From assembly GCF_003096575.1 (NCBI RefSeq), contig NZ_QEKT01000002.1:186001-250000 (forward strand): a stretch of 64,000 bases of DNA, read 5' to 3'. Source of the DNA: Convivina intestini. Lineage in GTDB: Bacteria; Bacillota; Bacilli; Lactobacillales; Lactobacillaceae. The notes beneath the pieces are model-generated. The model was given only the letters and a program-made list of their open reading frames with translations. It searched no databases and was not told where the DNA came from. The position numbers and the translations under genes were made by a program. Below are positions 9,202 to 17,387 of the stretch, one piece after another. Every line of letters begins with the position of its first letter. Positions within the stretch are counted from its first letter, which is position 1.

Positions 9202-9527
9202 TGTTGTCCTCCCCGCCAATCCTGACGTTCATGCAATCGTGACTTGGTTCCCACCCGGGCGCCTAATTCAGCCTTCACTTCTGCCAAACTAACCCCTGAT
9301 TCAACTAGCAGTACCATTAAGTGAAAGAGTAAATCTGCCGTTTCGTAAGTTAATTCAGCCCGATTATTTTTGGCACCCACAATCACTTCCGTCGCTTCTT
9401 CGCCTACTTTTTTTAAAATTTTATCTAGGCCCTTATCATAGAGATAATCGGTATATGATCCCGATTGGGGATTGTTTTTACGATCTAACACGTACTCGTA
9501 TAGTTCTTCAATTGATTGACTGGCCAT
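9198..9527 (-). CDS. hisE: Phosphoribosyl-ATP pyrophosphatase
   Basis: 109-residue MazG-like fold enzyme that hydrolyses phosphoribosyl-ATP to phosphoribosyl-AMP, step 2 of histidine synthesis. The signature GLDKILKKVGEEATEVIVGAKN contains the metal-binding Glu residues, followed by YETADLLFHLMVLL. It is separate from hisI, unlike the HisIE fusion of enterobacteria. The start follows the hisI stop directly (TAAATG) and uses an AGGAGG inside hisI. Confidence 0.95.
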   Translation of the reverse strand: MASQSIEELYEYVLDRKNNPQSGSYTDYLYDKGLDKILKKVGEEATEVIVGAKNNRAELTYETADLLFHLMVLLVESGVSLAEVKAELGARVGTKSRLHERQDWRGGQQ

Positions 9528-9866
9528 TTAAGCCTCCTTTTGACTATCCATTACTGGTGTAAAAAAACAAGTCCGAGCACCGGTATGACAGGCCGGTCCC
9601 TGGGGTATAACCCTTATCAACAGGGTATCTTGGTCACAATCTAGCATGACCTGAACCACCTGCTGATAATTACCTGAAGTAGCTCCTTTATGCCAAAATG
9701 CTTGTCGAGAACGCGACCAAAACCAAGTTTGCCCCGTCGCTAACGTCTTTTGATAACTGGCCTGATTCATATAGGCTAGCATTAAAACTTCATTATTACG
9801 GTCATCAACCACAATAGCCGGAATCAAACCATCCTGGCCCTGCTTATTAAAATCCGGTGCTATCAT
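9528..9866 (-). CDS. hisI: Phosphoribosyl-AMP cyclohydrolase
   Basis: 112-residue zinc enzyme opening the adenine ring of phosphoribosyl-AMP (step 3). Conserved elements: [31 protein letters not shown], the magnesium-binding DCDQD and the zinc motif [11 protein letters not shown] near the C-terminus. Overlaps the hisF stop by four bases (ATGA), so it is translationally coupled. Confidence 0.95.
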   Translation of the reverse strand: MIAPDFNKQGQDGLIPAIVVDDRNNEVLMLAYMNQASYQKTLATGQTWFWSRSRQAFWHKGATSGNYQQVVQVMLDCDQDTLLIRVIPQGPACHTGARTCFFTPVMDSQKEA

Positions 9867-10624
9867 CGTATACTAATCCCCCTTTGTTTCAATGCAGCCT
9901 TTAACTTAGGAATTGGAATGGTATTAAAGTGAAAAACGGAAGCAGCTAAAGCGCCGTCAACATCAGTTTGTTCAAAAAGAGTTTCAAAATCTTCAATCGT
10001 ACCGGCGCCACCTGAAGCAATGATGGGCACGGCCACTTTTTGGGTAAGCATTTGATACAGGGGGAGGTCATAGCCAGCTTGCATGCCATCGGCATCCATA
10101 CTAGTCACCAGTAATTCACCAGCCCCAGCCTCAACTAATGCCTGGGCCCATTTACCAACTTCCCAAGCCGTTGGTTGAGTTCCGCCCTGAACATACACTC
10201 GGTAAAAGCCAGCCTCTTGGTCCCATTTTACATCAATGGCGCCAACAATCGCCTGGGAACCAAAAATCTGGGCCCCTTGCGTGACAATCGATAGGTCGTT
10301 AATGGCTGCTGAATTAACAAAAATTTTATCAGCACCAGCTTTGACCAATTCGGCCATATCAGCCACAGTACGAATGCCACCCCCAACAGTGAGGGGAATA
10401 AAAACGGCCGCTGAAATGCCATCTACGACACTGCGCATCGTTTTTCTATCTTCCAAACTAGCCGTAATATCAAGCATCACCAGTTCATCGGCGCCACTGT
10501 CCTGATAAGCCTGAGCAATCGCAATCGGTTCGCCCACGGCTTTAACATTGTTAAATTGCACCCCTTTGGCGACCGCGCCATTTTTTATATCTAAGGCGGG
10601 GATAATTCGCTTAGTTAAAGCCAT
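9863..10624 (-). CDS. hisF: Imidazole glycerol phosphate synthase, cyclase subunit
   Basis: 253-residue (beta/alpha)8 barrel that joins the ammonia from HisH to PRFAR to make imidazole glycerol phosphate and AICAR. Signs: [19 protein letters not shown] with the catalytic Asp near residue 12, the phosphate-binding VGGGIRT and ASGGAG, and catalytic Asp in [14 protein letters not shown]. It overlaps hisA by one base (TAATG). Confidence 0.95.
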   Translation of the reverse strand: MALTKRIIPALDIKNGAVAKGVQFNNVKAVGEPIAIAQAYQDSGADELVMLDITASLEDRKTMRSVVDGISAAVFIPLTVGGGIRTVADMAELVKAGADKIFVNSAAINDLSIVTQGAQIFGSQAIVGAIDVKWDQEAGFYRVYVQGGTQPTAWEVGKWAQALVEAGAGELLVTSMDADGMQAGYDLPLYQMLTQKVAVPIIASGGAGTIEDFETLFEQTDVDGALAASVFHFNTIPIPKLKAALKQRGISIR

Positions 10625-11337
10625 TACTCCACCTCCTTTAGGTCGGTCAAGTGCAACTGTCCGTCATAAAGGGCCCGGCCGACAATTACATCCTGAATAC
10701 CGATGTTTTTTAAATTAATTAAGTCCTGCCGGTTAGCAACCCCACCACTGGCAATGATATTACTGGTCGGAAATTCCTGCTGTAAAGCTTGTAGAAAGGA
10801 TAAATTGGGACCAGTTAAAGTTCCATCACGACTAATATCAGTCACAATAAAATGTTTCGCGCCAAGGGCTTGCATTGCCTGGACTACCTGACTAAAGCTT
10901 TGATTTGATTTTTCTAACCAACCATCAGTCGCCACGCGTCCCTTGCGACCATCAACGCCAATCGCAATTTTCTCCGGACCATATTCCTGTAAACATTGAG
11001 CCACTAGTTCTGGATTGGTTAAGGCAATTGAACCTAAAATTATTCGATTGATACCCAAATTCAAATATTGAGCGACTTGGCTGAGCGTTCGAATGCCACC
11101 CCCCAATTCAATAAAGAGCGGGCTAGCCGCCCGGATTTTTTTAATAATGGCTAAATTAATGGGCCGACCAGCCTTAGCACCGTCTAAATCAACCAAATGC
11201 AAATGACTGAGTCCGGCGGCTTGAATTTGTGCCACCTGGGCCAAAGGATCTGGATTAATGATGGTCTCTTGTTGATAATCACCTTGATACAGGCGCACAG
11301 ATTGACCATTTTTTAAATCAATTGCGGGAAAAATCAT
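10624..11337 (-). CDS. hisA: Phosphoribosylformimino-AICAR-phosphate isomerase
   Basis: 237-residue barrel enzyme catalysing the Amadori rearrangement of ProFAR to PRFAR. Features: MIFPAIDLKNGQSVRLYQGD with catalytic Asp 7, HLVDLDGA, GGGIRT, the second catalytic Asp in VTDISRDGTLTGPN and the phosphate loop IASGGV. The start lies 20 bases inside hisH, with GGTGG as ribosome site. Confidence 0.95.
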   Translation of the reverse strand: MIFPAIDLKNGQSVRLYQGDYQQETIINPDPLAQVAQIQAAGLSHLHLVDLDGAKAGRPINLAIIKKIRAASPLFIELGGGIRTLSQVAQYLNLGINRIILGSIALTNPELVAQCLQEYGPEKIAIGVDGRKGRVATDGWLEKSNQSFSQVVQAMQALGAKHFIVTDISRDGTLTGPNLSFLQALQQEFPTSNIIASGGVANRQDLINLKNIGIQDVIVGRALYDGQLHLTDLKEVE

Positions 11338-11950
11338 AGTTATCCACCATTTCCTTAAAGTTTTTTAAAACTGCTAAGCCCACCAAACCTGATTTTTCTG
11401 GATGAAACTGCGTCCCCATCACGTTATCTTGACAAACAACACTAGGAACTGCTAATTTCCCAAAATCAACACTGGCAGCAATATATTTAGGATCAGTTTT
11501 AGCATAGTAACTGTGGACAAAATAGGTTGCTTGTTGGTTCAGGCCCTGCGTCAGGGTCCGGCTTTGATGAACCTGATTATCATTCCAGCCCATCTGAGGA
11601 ACCTTACAACCAGTTTCTGTTGGTAAAGGGATAATTTTACCCGGAATTAAACCTAAACCGGCTCTTTGCCCAAATTCATCGGATTCATCAAAGAGTAATT
11701 GCATCCCCAGACAGATTCCTAAAAGGGGCTTACCAGCTTGGGCATATGCCTGAATAGGCTGAACCAAACCTTTGGCCTGTAAACGATCCATAGCAGTACT
11801 AAAGGCGCCCACGCCTGGGACAATTAAACCCTGTGCTTTGCTAATTTCCTGCGGATCATCAGATAAACGTGCAGATAAACCACAATATTTCAAGGCCTTC
11901 ATCACATTTGCAATGTTACCGGCACCATAATCGACAATAATAACGGCCAT
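11318..11950 (-). CDS. hisH: Imidazole glycerol phosphate synthase, glutaminase subunit
   Basis: 210-residue class I glutamine amidotransferase that supplies ammonia to HisF. The start ATG at 11948-11950 has AAGGAGG upstream; the open frame extends 44 codons further but that part overlaps hisB and has no family resemblance. The nucleophile is Cys80 in LLGICLGMQ; the His-Glu pair is in GTQFHPEKSG; DYGAGN opens the protein and PGVGAF forms the oxyanion region. It begins ten bases after the hisB stop and overlaps hisA by 20 bases. Confidence 0.95.
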   Translation of the reverse strand: MAVIIVDYGAGNIANVMKALKYCGLSARLSDDPQEISKAQGLIVPGVGAFSTAMDRLQAKGLVQPIQAYAQAGKPLLGICLGMQLLFDESDEFGQRAGLGLIPGKIIPLPTETGCKVPQMGWNDNQVHQSRTLTQGLNQQATYFVHSYYAKTDPKYIAASVDFGKLAVPSVVCQDNVMGTQFHPEKSGLVGLAVLKNFKEMVDNYDFSRN

Positions 11951-11960
11951 CCTATCCTCC

Positions 11961-12551
11961 TTAAAGCATCCCCTTCGTAGAATTAACACCTTTAATTTCA
12001 TCATTAATCGTGACCGCCTGGCGTAGGGCACGACCAGCTGCTTTATAAATACTTTCGATTTTATGATGAGTATTACGGCCATACAAATTAGTTATGTGAA
12101 CATTGGCACCAATTGCATCAGCAAAACCCTGCCAAAAATCCTCAATCACTTCGGTCTCTAAGCTCCCCAGTTTCGGAGCCGTTAATTCCGCCTGAAAGAC
12201 TAAATATGACCGTCCGGATAAATCAATCACAACTCGGCTCAAGCATTCATCCATCGGTACATACTGGGCACCATAGCGTTCAATCCCCGATTTGTCCCCG
12301 AGGGCTTGACGAAAGGCCGTACCCAAAACAATCCCAACATCTTCAGTGGTGTGGTGGGCATCAACCACCAAATCACCTTGAGCTTGAATCGTTAAACCAA
12401 AACGACCGTGTTTAGCAAAGAGAGTCAGCATATGATCCAAATAAGCAATCCCGGTGTTAATGTCAATCTCGCCCTGTTGATCAATATCCAACCTTAATTC
12501 AATTTGAGTTTCAAAGGTATTTCGTGTGACTTGTGCTTGTCGTTTAGTCAT
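11961..12551 (-). CDS. hisB: Imidazoleglycerol-phosphate dehydratase
   Basis: 196-residue monofunctional dehydratase. Two [10 protein letters not shown]-type metal motifs are visible, the second reading [18 protein letters not shown]. It lacks the HAD phosphatase half of the enterobacterial protein, which fits with the separate hisK at 15756. Start ATGACTAAACG overlaps the hisD stop by eight bases. Confidence 0.95.
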   Translation of the reverse strand: MTKRQAQVTRNTFETQIELRLDIDQQGEIDINTGIAYLDHMLTLFAKHGRFGLTIQAQGDLVVDAHHTTEDVGIVLGTAFRQALGDKSGIERYGAQYVPMDECLSRVVIDLSGRSYLVFQAELTAPKLGSLETEVIEDFWQGFADAIGANVHITNLYGRNTHHKIESIYKAAGRALRQAVTINDEIKGVNSTKGML

Positions 12552-13836
12552 TTACTGTCCCTCGACTTTCAATCGCTCGGGCGTGTCCTTCTAATCCTTC
12601 GACATTGGCCAGCGCTATCACCGCATCTGCGTCCCGTTGTAAGGCCATCTGGTCATAAGACAAATATTGAATGTGCTTTTGAAAATCCCAAACACCCAAG
12701 GGCGAACTAAAGCGAGCAGTTCCGCCAGTCGGTAGGATGTGATTAGGACCAGCAAAGTAATCGCCCAAGGGTTCGCTGGTATACTTTCCCAAAAAGACTG
12801 AACCAGCATTTTCAATACGGTCTAAATAACTATCGGGATTCTTCAATTGAATTTCTAGGTGTTCTGGTGCAACCTCATTCATCAAAGCAATCATTTCATC
12901 AATGGTTTCAACTAAGTAAATAAAGCCATTATGATCAATTGCCTGTCGGGCAATTTTTTGCCGTGGTAGAGTAAGCAACTGGCATTCTACTGCTTCTGAA
13001 ACTTCCTGGGCTAAGGATAGTGAGTTGGTAATTAAAATCGCCCGTGCGTTAACATCGTGTTCAGCTTGTGACAATAAATCCGCCGCCAAAGCTTGCGGAT
13101 CAGCATCCTCATCAGCTAAAATACCAATTTCAGAAGGACCAGCAATCATATCAATATCAACCTGTCCATATACGGCCCGCTTAGCAGCAGCAACATAAGC
13201 ATTTCCTGGTCCGGTAATCTTATCAACCTGAGGAACCGTCTCCGTACCATAGGCCAAAGCCGCCACTGCTTGGGCGCCACCAATTTGGTAAATTCGATCA
13301 ATCCCGGCAATTTTAGCGGCAGCCAAAACGGCTGGATTCAGCCCATCAGCTTGTGGTGGCGTCACCATAATAACTTCTTGAACACCGGCAACCTTAGCTG
13401 GAATCGCATTCATTAAAACAGAAGACGGATAGGCAGCTGTGCCACCAGGAACATAAATACCAACGCGAGCCAAAGGCGTTACTTTTGTGCCCCGAACTAC
13501 ACCGGCTACCGTTCGATCTTCAAACGATTCAGCCCGTTCTCTTTGGTGAAAACTTTTAATATTTTCAGCAGCCGCTTGCAGGGCCTGGCGAACTCCTACA
13601 TCCAATTGGTTATAGGCTTGGTCAATGATGGCTTGATCCACCAAAAAATCATCTAAGCTAACACCATCTAAACTTTGACTATAGTCTTTTAAGGCCTGAT
13701 CACCATTTTCACGGACCTTGGCAATAATTTGATCAACCCGCTCAACAACTACTGAATCGACGGTTTGTTCCGTAGCCTGGCGGATTTTATTTTTAATTGC
13801 ACTAAGTGATTCATTTTGAATTATTTGCATGCTCAT
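12544..13836 (-). CDS. hisD: Histidinol dehydrogenase
   Basis: 430-residue zinc enzyme that oxidises histidinol to histidine in two NAD-dependent steps. Recognisable blocks: [19 protein letters not shown], the NAD-site [30 protein letters not shown] with a substrate Ser-Glu, SQAEHD, and APEHLEIQ with the catalytic Glu-His. C-terminal [18 protein letters not shown] is typical. Overlaps hisZG by four bases. Confidence 0.95.
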   Translation of the reverse strand: MSMQIIQNESLSAIKNKIRQATEQTVDSVVVERVDQIIAKVRENGDQALKDYSQSLDGVSLDDFLVDQAIIDQAYNQLDVGVRQALQAAAENIKSFHQRERAESFEDRTVAGVVRGTKVTPLARVGIYVPGGTAAYPSSVLMNAIPAKVAGVQEVIMVTPPQADGLNPAVLAAAKIAGIDRIYQIGGAQAVAALAYGTETVPQVDKITGPGNAYVAAAKRAVYGQVDIDMIAGPSEIGILADEDADPQALAADLLSQAEHDVNARAILITNSLSLAQEVSEAVECQLLTLPRQKIARQAIDHNGFIYLVETIDEMIALMNEVAPEHLEIQLKNPDSYLDRIENAGSVFLGKYTSEPLGDYFAGPNHILPTGGTARFSSPLGVWDFQKHIQYLSYDQMALQRDADAVIALANVEGLEGHARAIESRGTVND

Positions 13837-15425
13837 ACTCCCTTTAACTCGTTAATCAACGCCTCAATAACCTTAGTTAATTGCTGTTGATGCTGCCATA
13901 AAGCCCCCCGCCGAACTAATAAATGGGTCGACACCTGACAAACAGTGTCATAGACCTCTAACTGATTGGCCTTTAGGGTATTACCAGTTTGTGAAATATC
14001 CATAATGGCATCGGCCAAACCAGTTAGCGGACCCAATTCCACCGAACCCTCTAATTTAATTAGTTCCACATCCTGACCCCGACTATTAAAATAGCTACCG
14101 GCCCGTTTAGGATATTTAGTTGCAATGCGATGGCGTTGACTGTTATTTAAATTGAATCCAGCCGGCGCAGCAACCACAAATTCAGCCTGCCCCCGCTTTA
14201 AATCTAAAACATCATAATGATTTTGTTCCTGTTCATCGGTTGTATCGGAACCGACTACCCCAATATCACCGATCCCTCGGTCTAAATATTTCAATACATC
14301 AGTCGGTTTAACCAAGATAAAACGAAATTGGTGATCAGCACTTTCAAAAATCAATCGTCGCCCAGGATGCTCTAACGGACTTGTGTCAATACCGGCTGCT
14401 TGAAGGAGCGGTCGAACATCTTCTTCCACCCGGCCTTTAGCTAACACCACCACAATCGGATGCTGCCCTTTAGCTGGCTGCTTTTGAGCAGCCATCAGCC
14501 TTTGAATGTTTAATTCCATGCCTAAGGCTGGACAAAAATCACCTTGAAAATTCTTCAGTAAACAATCATAGCGACCACCACTAAACAAAGTTTCTCCTAA
14601 GTCTGGTAAGAAACCTTGAATCATGGTTCCCGTGTAATAGGGTTGTGGCGCTTGACCGGCTAAATCAACCGTCACCTTAATATTTGGAAAATGCTGATGG
14701 ATAAAGTCCGCTATCTTTTGCCACTTGATAATAATCGGCTTAACTGCTGGTATTTGCCCCAGTTTTGGTAAGATTTCTTCCCCCCTTTGACCAAAAGCCA
14801 ACGGCCAGTCAGTCAAAACGGCTGGTAAATCTGGCAGATGCTTGGTCAGTTCTTGAAAACGTGACAAATTTTTTTGTTCAATTGATTTCTTTAGCGCTTG
14901 CCGCTGCTGATTACTTAAGGCTGGAAAACTGGCTAAGATCGTATCAATCAAGCTCGCATCGCCCAGTACAATTTCTAATTGACCTAAATTAAAATTAGCA
15001 GCTAAATTAAGCATAATCTCAATCGCTTTTTGTTCAGCCCCCAAACTGGCATCCCCAATTAATTCAATCCTCGCCTGAGTTTCCTGGTTATAATCACCGG
15101 ATAAATAATCAGTCTTACGAAAGACATCGTCAATGTAATATAACCGGTTGGGTGCTTGACTACGGTAATGCGTCTCAATAAAACGGGCAACCGGCAGCGT
15201 CATATCCGGTCGTAAAACCAAATTTTCTCCGGCCTGATCATACAAATGAAACATATCAGTACCTGGATACCGGTCAAAAGTACTTTGCCGTTCAATTAAA
15301 GATGTTTTAATTGGTGTAAAGCCGGCTTGGTTTAATTGACGACTAATTTTAAAAATAATATCTTGTTTTTCTTGAAGAACCTGACCATACTCATCGCGTG
15401 ATCCGGCTGCTAATATTCTGTCCAT
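13833..15425 (-). CDS. hisZG: ATP phosphoribosyltransferase, HisZ-HisG fusion
   Basis: 530-residue protein with two parts. Residues about 1-315 are the class II tRNA-synthetase-like regulatory subunit HisZ (FDRYPGTDMFHLYDQAGENL, LRPDMTLPVAR, YYIDDVFR, and FSGGRYDCLL near the end). Residues about 325-530 are a short-form catalytic HisG (VVLAKGRVEEDVRPLL, DIGVVGSDTTDE, LTGLADAIMDISQTG, the last being the PRPP-binding segment). The two are normally separate genes; here one frame runs through a short linker of about ten residues (KQPAKGQH). The start at 15423-15425 is chosen because GGGG lies six bases upstream; an ATG 24 bases earlier has no ribosome site. It catalyses and regulates the first step of histidine synthesis. 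Confidence 0.9.
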   Translation of the reverse strand: MDRILAAGSRDEYGQVLQEKQDIIFKISRQLNQAGFTPIKTSLIERQSTFDRYPGTDMFHLYDQAGENLVLRPDMTLPVARFIETHYRSQAPNRLYYIDDVFRKTDYLSGDYNQETQARIELIGDASLGAEQKAIEIMLNLAANFNLGQLEIVLGDASLIDTILASFPALSNQQRQALKKSIEQKNLSRFQELTKHLPDLPAVLTDWPLAFGQRGEEILPKLGQIPAVKPIIIKWQKIADFIHQHFPNIKVTVDLAGQAPQPYYTGTMIQGFLPDLGETLFSGGRYDCLLKNFQGDFCPALGMELNIQRLMAAQKQPAKGQHPIVVVLAKGRVEEDVRPLLQAAGIDTSPLEHPGRRLIFESADHQFRFILVKPTDVLKYLDRGIGDIGVVGSDTTDEQEQNHYDVLDLKRGQAEFVVAAPAGFNLNNSQRHRIATKYPKRAGSYFNSRGQDVELIKLEGSVELGPLTGLADAIMDISQTGNTLKANQLEVYDTVCQVSTHLLVRRGALWQHQQQLTKVIEALINELKGV

Positions 15426-15467
15426 CACTTTCCCCTTTAAAATCGCCATAAAATTGAAGAAATAAAA

Positions 15468-15738
15468 AACGTCCTTGTTAACTAACTTAAGTTAGTTAAC
15501 AAGGACGTTCTTACGTGTTCCCACCTTGCTTTCTCTCCCACTCACGTAAAAGAGCTCACTCACCTGCCAACACAGGTGACGATGATATCGGAACGACCCG
15601 GAACAACTTTGCATTGTCCTGCTCACTGGTGTGTTTCGTTAAAGATTTTGGCGCCCATCTCAATGCGTTAGCTTAGGCACTTTCTGTACAAAATGATTTT
15701 AATTACTCTTCCAATTTTAGCAATTCGTATTAATTTAT
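15468..15738 (-). promoter_or_regulatory. T-box leader of the his operon (histidine)
   Basis: Fills the 305 bases between hisK and hisZG. On the minus strand the T-box core GCAAGGTGGGAACACG (around 15512-15527) is followed by CCTTG, which pairs with CAAGG as antiterminator. The competing terminator (15468-15509) is a perfect 42-base palindrome followed by six T. In the upstream stem GAA-A-CAC-A places a His codon (CAC, 15631-15633) in the specifier position. Uncharged tRNA-His is expected to allow readthrough into hisZGDBHAFIEC. Confidence 0.88.
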
Positions 15739-15744
15739 AATTGT

Positions 15745-15772
15745 ATTCTAATATATCACTCATATAAGTCAA
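15745..15772 (-). promoter_or_regulatory. Promoter of the his T-box transcript
   Basis: TTGACT (15767-15772), 16 bases, TAGAAT (15745-15750). The -35 lies in the last codons of hisK, so hisK itself is not under T-box control. Confidence 0.6.
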
Positions 15773-16610
15773 GGTATTTTTTAATATTATTTTGCATTTC
15801 ATCATAATGTTGACCTAAATCACTAACCTGATGAGCATCAGACCCGTAAACAAGGGGAATGCCCAATTGAATCGCTCGTCTTACAATAGCTAAGGTTGGA
15901 TAACTTTCCCCATTATCAGGTTTACGAAAGCCAGCCGCATTATAGTCTAATTGGTGCCCACCAGCTTTAATTGCCTGTAGAACCTGCTCAATCTGAACTA
16001 AAGTATCCGCTGAAAAGGGTGGTAATTTAAACCGCTTTTGATAAATTCGAATCAGGGTTAAATGGCCAATTCGCACCCGCATATTAGTCTGATTAGCTAA
16101 CTCAATACTGGCTAAGACGGCTGTAAAATAACGTTGAAATAAGGCCTGCGGATCAACTAGATCTAGACCAAAATATTTTTCAAAAGTTAAGGCATCATAA
16201 TCAAGGGCAGCTAAGTCACCGGCCTGATTTGGCAAAAAATGAACAGACAGAATCACCTCGTCCAACCAGTTAGCCTGCTCTTTTAAAAATTTAAGGGTTT
16301 CTTCCTCATAGCCCGGTAAATAATCAACTTCAAACCCTTTTTTAATCAGGAGGCGTTGGGCATACTGCTGTTGCGCATCGTCAACTAATTTTTTATAAAT
16401 TGGTAGCTCAGCTTTAGTCAGAGCAGAATTATAACGCGCTGCAATCGGTTGATTGAAGGCAGACAAAAAGCGCGTCGGCAGTGGTGCATGTTCTGTGACC
16501 ACATATTCATCAAAGCCTAATGCTATGGCTTTATCCAAATAGTCCGACAACGCTTCTTGACTACCATGGTGGGAATAGCGGGTATGAGTATGTCCATCTT
16601 TCTTAAGCAT
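15756..16610 (-). CDS. hisK: Histidinol-phosphatase, PHP family
   Basis: 284-residue metal-dependent phosphatase that removes phosphate from histidinol phosphate. The PHP signature is clear: DGHTHTRYSHHG at the N-terminus, VVTEHAPLP, a LSVHFLP metal motif, IGHLTLIR and the C-terminal YGSDAHQVSDLGQHYD. It fills the gap left by the monofunctional HisB. It begins 18 bases after ruvX and ahead of the his T-box, so it is probably transcribed with alaS-ireB-ruvX rather than with the other his genes. Also named hisJ in some species. Confidence 0.9.
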   Translation of the reverse strand: MLKKDGHTHTRYSHHGSQEALSDYLDKAIALGFDEYVVTEHAPLPTRFLSAFNQPIAARYNSALTKAELPIYKKLVDDAQQQYAQRLLIKKGFEVDYLPGYEEETLKFLKEQANWLDEVILSVHFLPNQAGDLAALDYDALTFEKYFGLDLVDPQALFQRYFTAVLASIELANQTNMRVRIGHLTLIRIYQKRFKLPPFSADTLVQIEQVLQAIKAGGHQLDYNAAGFRKPDNGESYPTLAIVRRAIQLGIPLVYGSDAHQVSDLGQHYDEMQNNIKKYLDLYE

Positions 16611-16628
16611 GTCACACTCCCCCCTTCT

Positions 16629-17063
16629 TTACTTAACTAACTTTCCCTTAGCATCCAGGTAATTTTGCAAAATAAATTCAGCGGCAATTTTATCAATTAC
16701 CTTTTTTCTTTTTTTACGGGAAACATCGGCCTCTTCAATCAGCATCCGTTCGGCCTGCACCGTGGTTAAACGCTCATCTTGAAAATCAGTCGGCAAATTA
16801 AAATTATCCTCGACCATTTGCGCATAATCACGGGCGGCCTCAGCGCGTGGGCCTTCCGTATTGTTCATATTTTTAGGTAGGCCAACCACAACCCCCGTAA
16901 CCTTATGTTGATGAATAATTTCGCCCAAACGTTCTAGGCCAAATTCTTTTTCATCTTCATTAATCCGGATGATTTCCACCCCTTGGGCGGTCCACCCCAT
17001 GGGGTCACTCATCGCTACCCCAACTGTTTTACTACCAACATCTAATCCTAATATTCGCATCAT
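16629..17063 (-). CDS. ruvX: RuvX/YqgF-type RNase H-fold nuclease
   Basis: 144-residue member of the YqgF family, implicated in pre-16S rRNA 5' maturation and proposed as a Holliday junction resolvase. N-terminal [17 protein letters not shown] carries the RNase H-like Asp, followed by [24 protein letters not shown] and the C-terminal [14 protein letters not shown]. Overlaps the ireB stop (ATGA), with AAGGAA as ribosome site; the second ATG could equally be the start. Part of the conserved alaS-ireB-ruvX run. Confidence 0.92.
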   Translation of the reverse strand: MMRILGLDVGSKTVGVAMSDPMGWTAQGVEIIRINEDEKEFGLERLGEIIHQHKVTGVVVGLPKNMNNTEGPRAEAARDYAQMVEDNFNLPTDFQDERLTTVQAERMLIEEADVSRKKRKKVIDKIAAEFILQNYLDAKGKLVK

Positions 17064-17311
17064 TTCCTTAAATAGCTATGCACTAATTCTTCAATAATCT
17101 CGTCCCGTTCATGACGTTTGATTAAATTACGGGCATCATGCAGACGCGGAATGTAGGCTGGATCGCCTGACATCAGGTAACCCACAATTTGGTTGATGGG
17201 GTTATATCCCTTTTCTTCTAACGCGCCGTACACAATGTCTAACGTTTCATGAATATTTTTGGGCAATTGATTCCCAAAATCAAAGATTGCCGTCTCATCA
17301 CTTACACTCAT
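17060..17311 (-). CDS. ireB: IreB family (DUF965) regulatory phosphoprotein
   Basis: 83-residue UPF0297/IreB protein. In Enterococcus the relative is phosphorylated by the IreK kinase near its N-terminus and modulates cephalosporin resistance. Conserved [48 protein letters not shown] and a basic C-terminal [13 protein letters not shown]. Position between alaS and ruvX is diagnostic. Good ribosome site GGGAG upstream. Confidence 0.92.
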   Translation of the reverse strand: MSVSDETAIFDFGNQLPKNIHETLDIVYGALEEKGYNPINQIVGYLMSGDPAYIPRLHDARNLIKRHERDEIIEELVHSYLRK

Positions 17312-17387
17312 CGTAACTCTCCCTTCCCTTCATAGCAGGTACTGCCCATATTATAGCAAGTTCCAGAAGTTTATACTAATTTAAAAA

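Noticed and set aside
11951-12082. 44-codon N-terminal extension of HisH
   Set aside because: It overlaps hisB in another frame and lacks a ribosome site, while AAGGAGG precedes the internal ATG at 11950.
15468-15509. 42-base perfect palindrome as a transposon end or recombination site
   Set aside because: It lies exactly where a T-box terminator belongs, is followed by a T-run and has an antiterminator partner; no transposase or target duplication is nearby.
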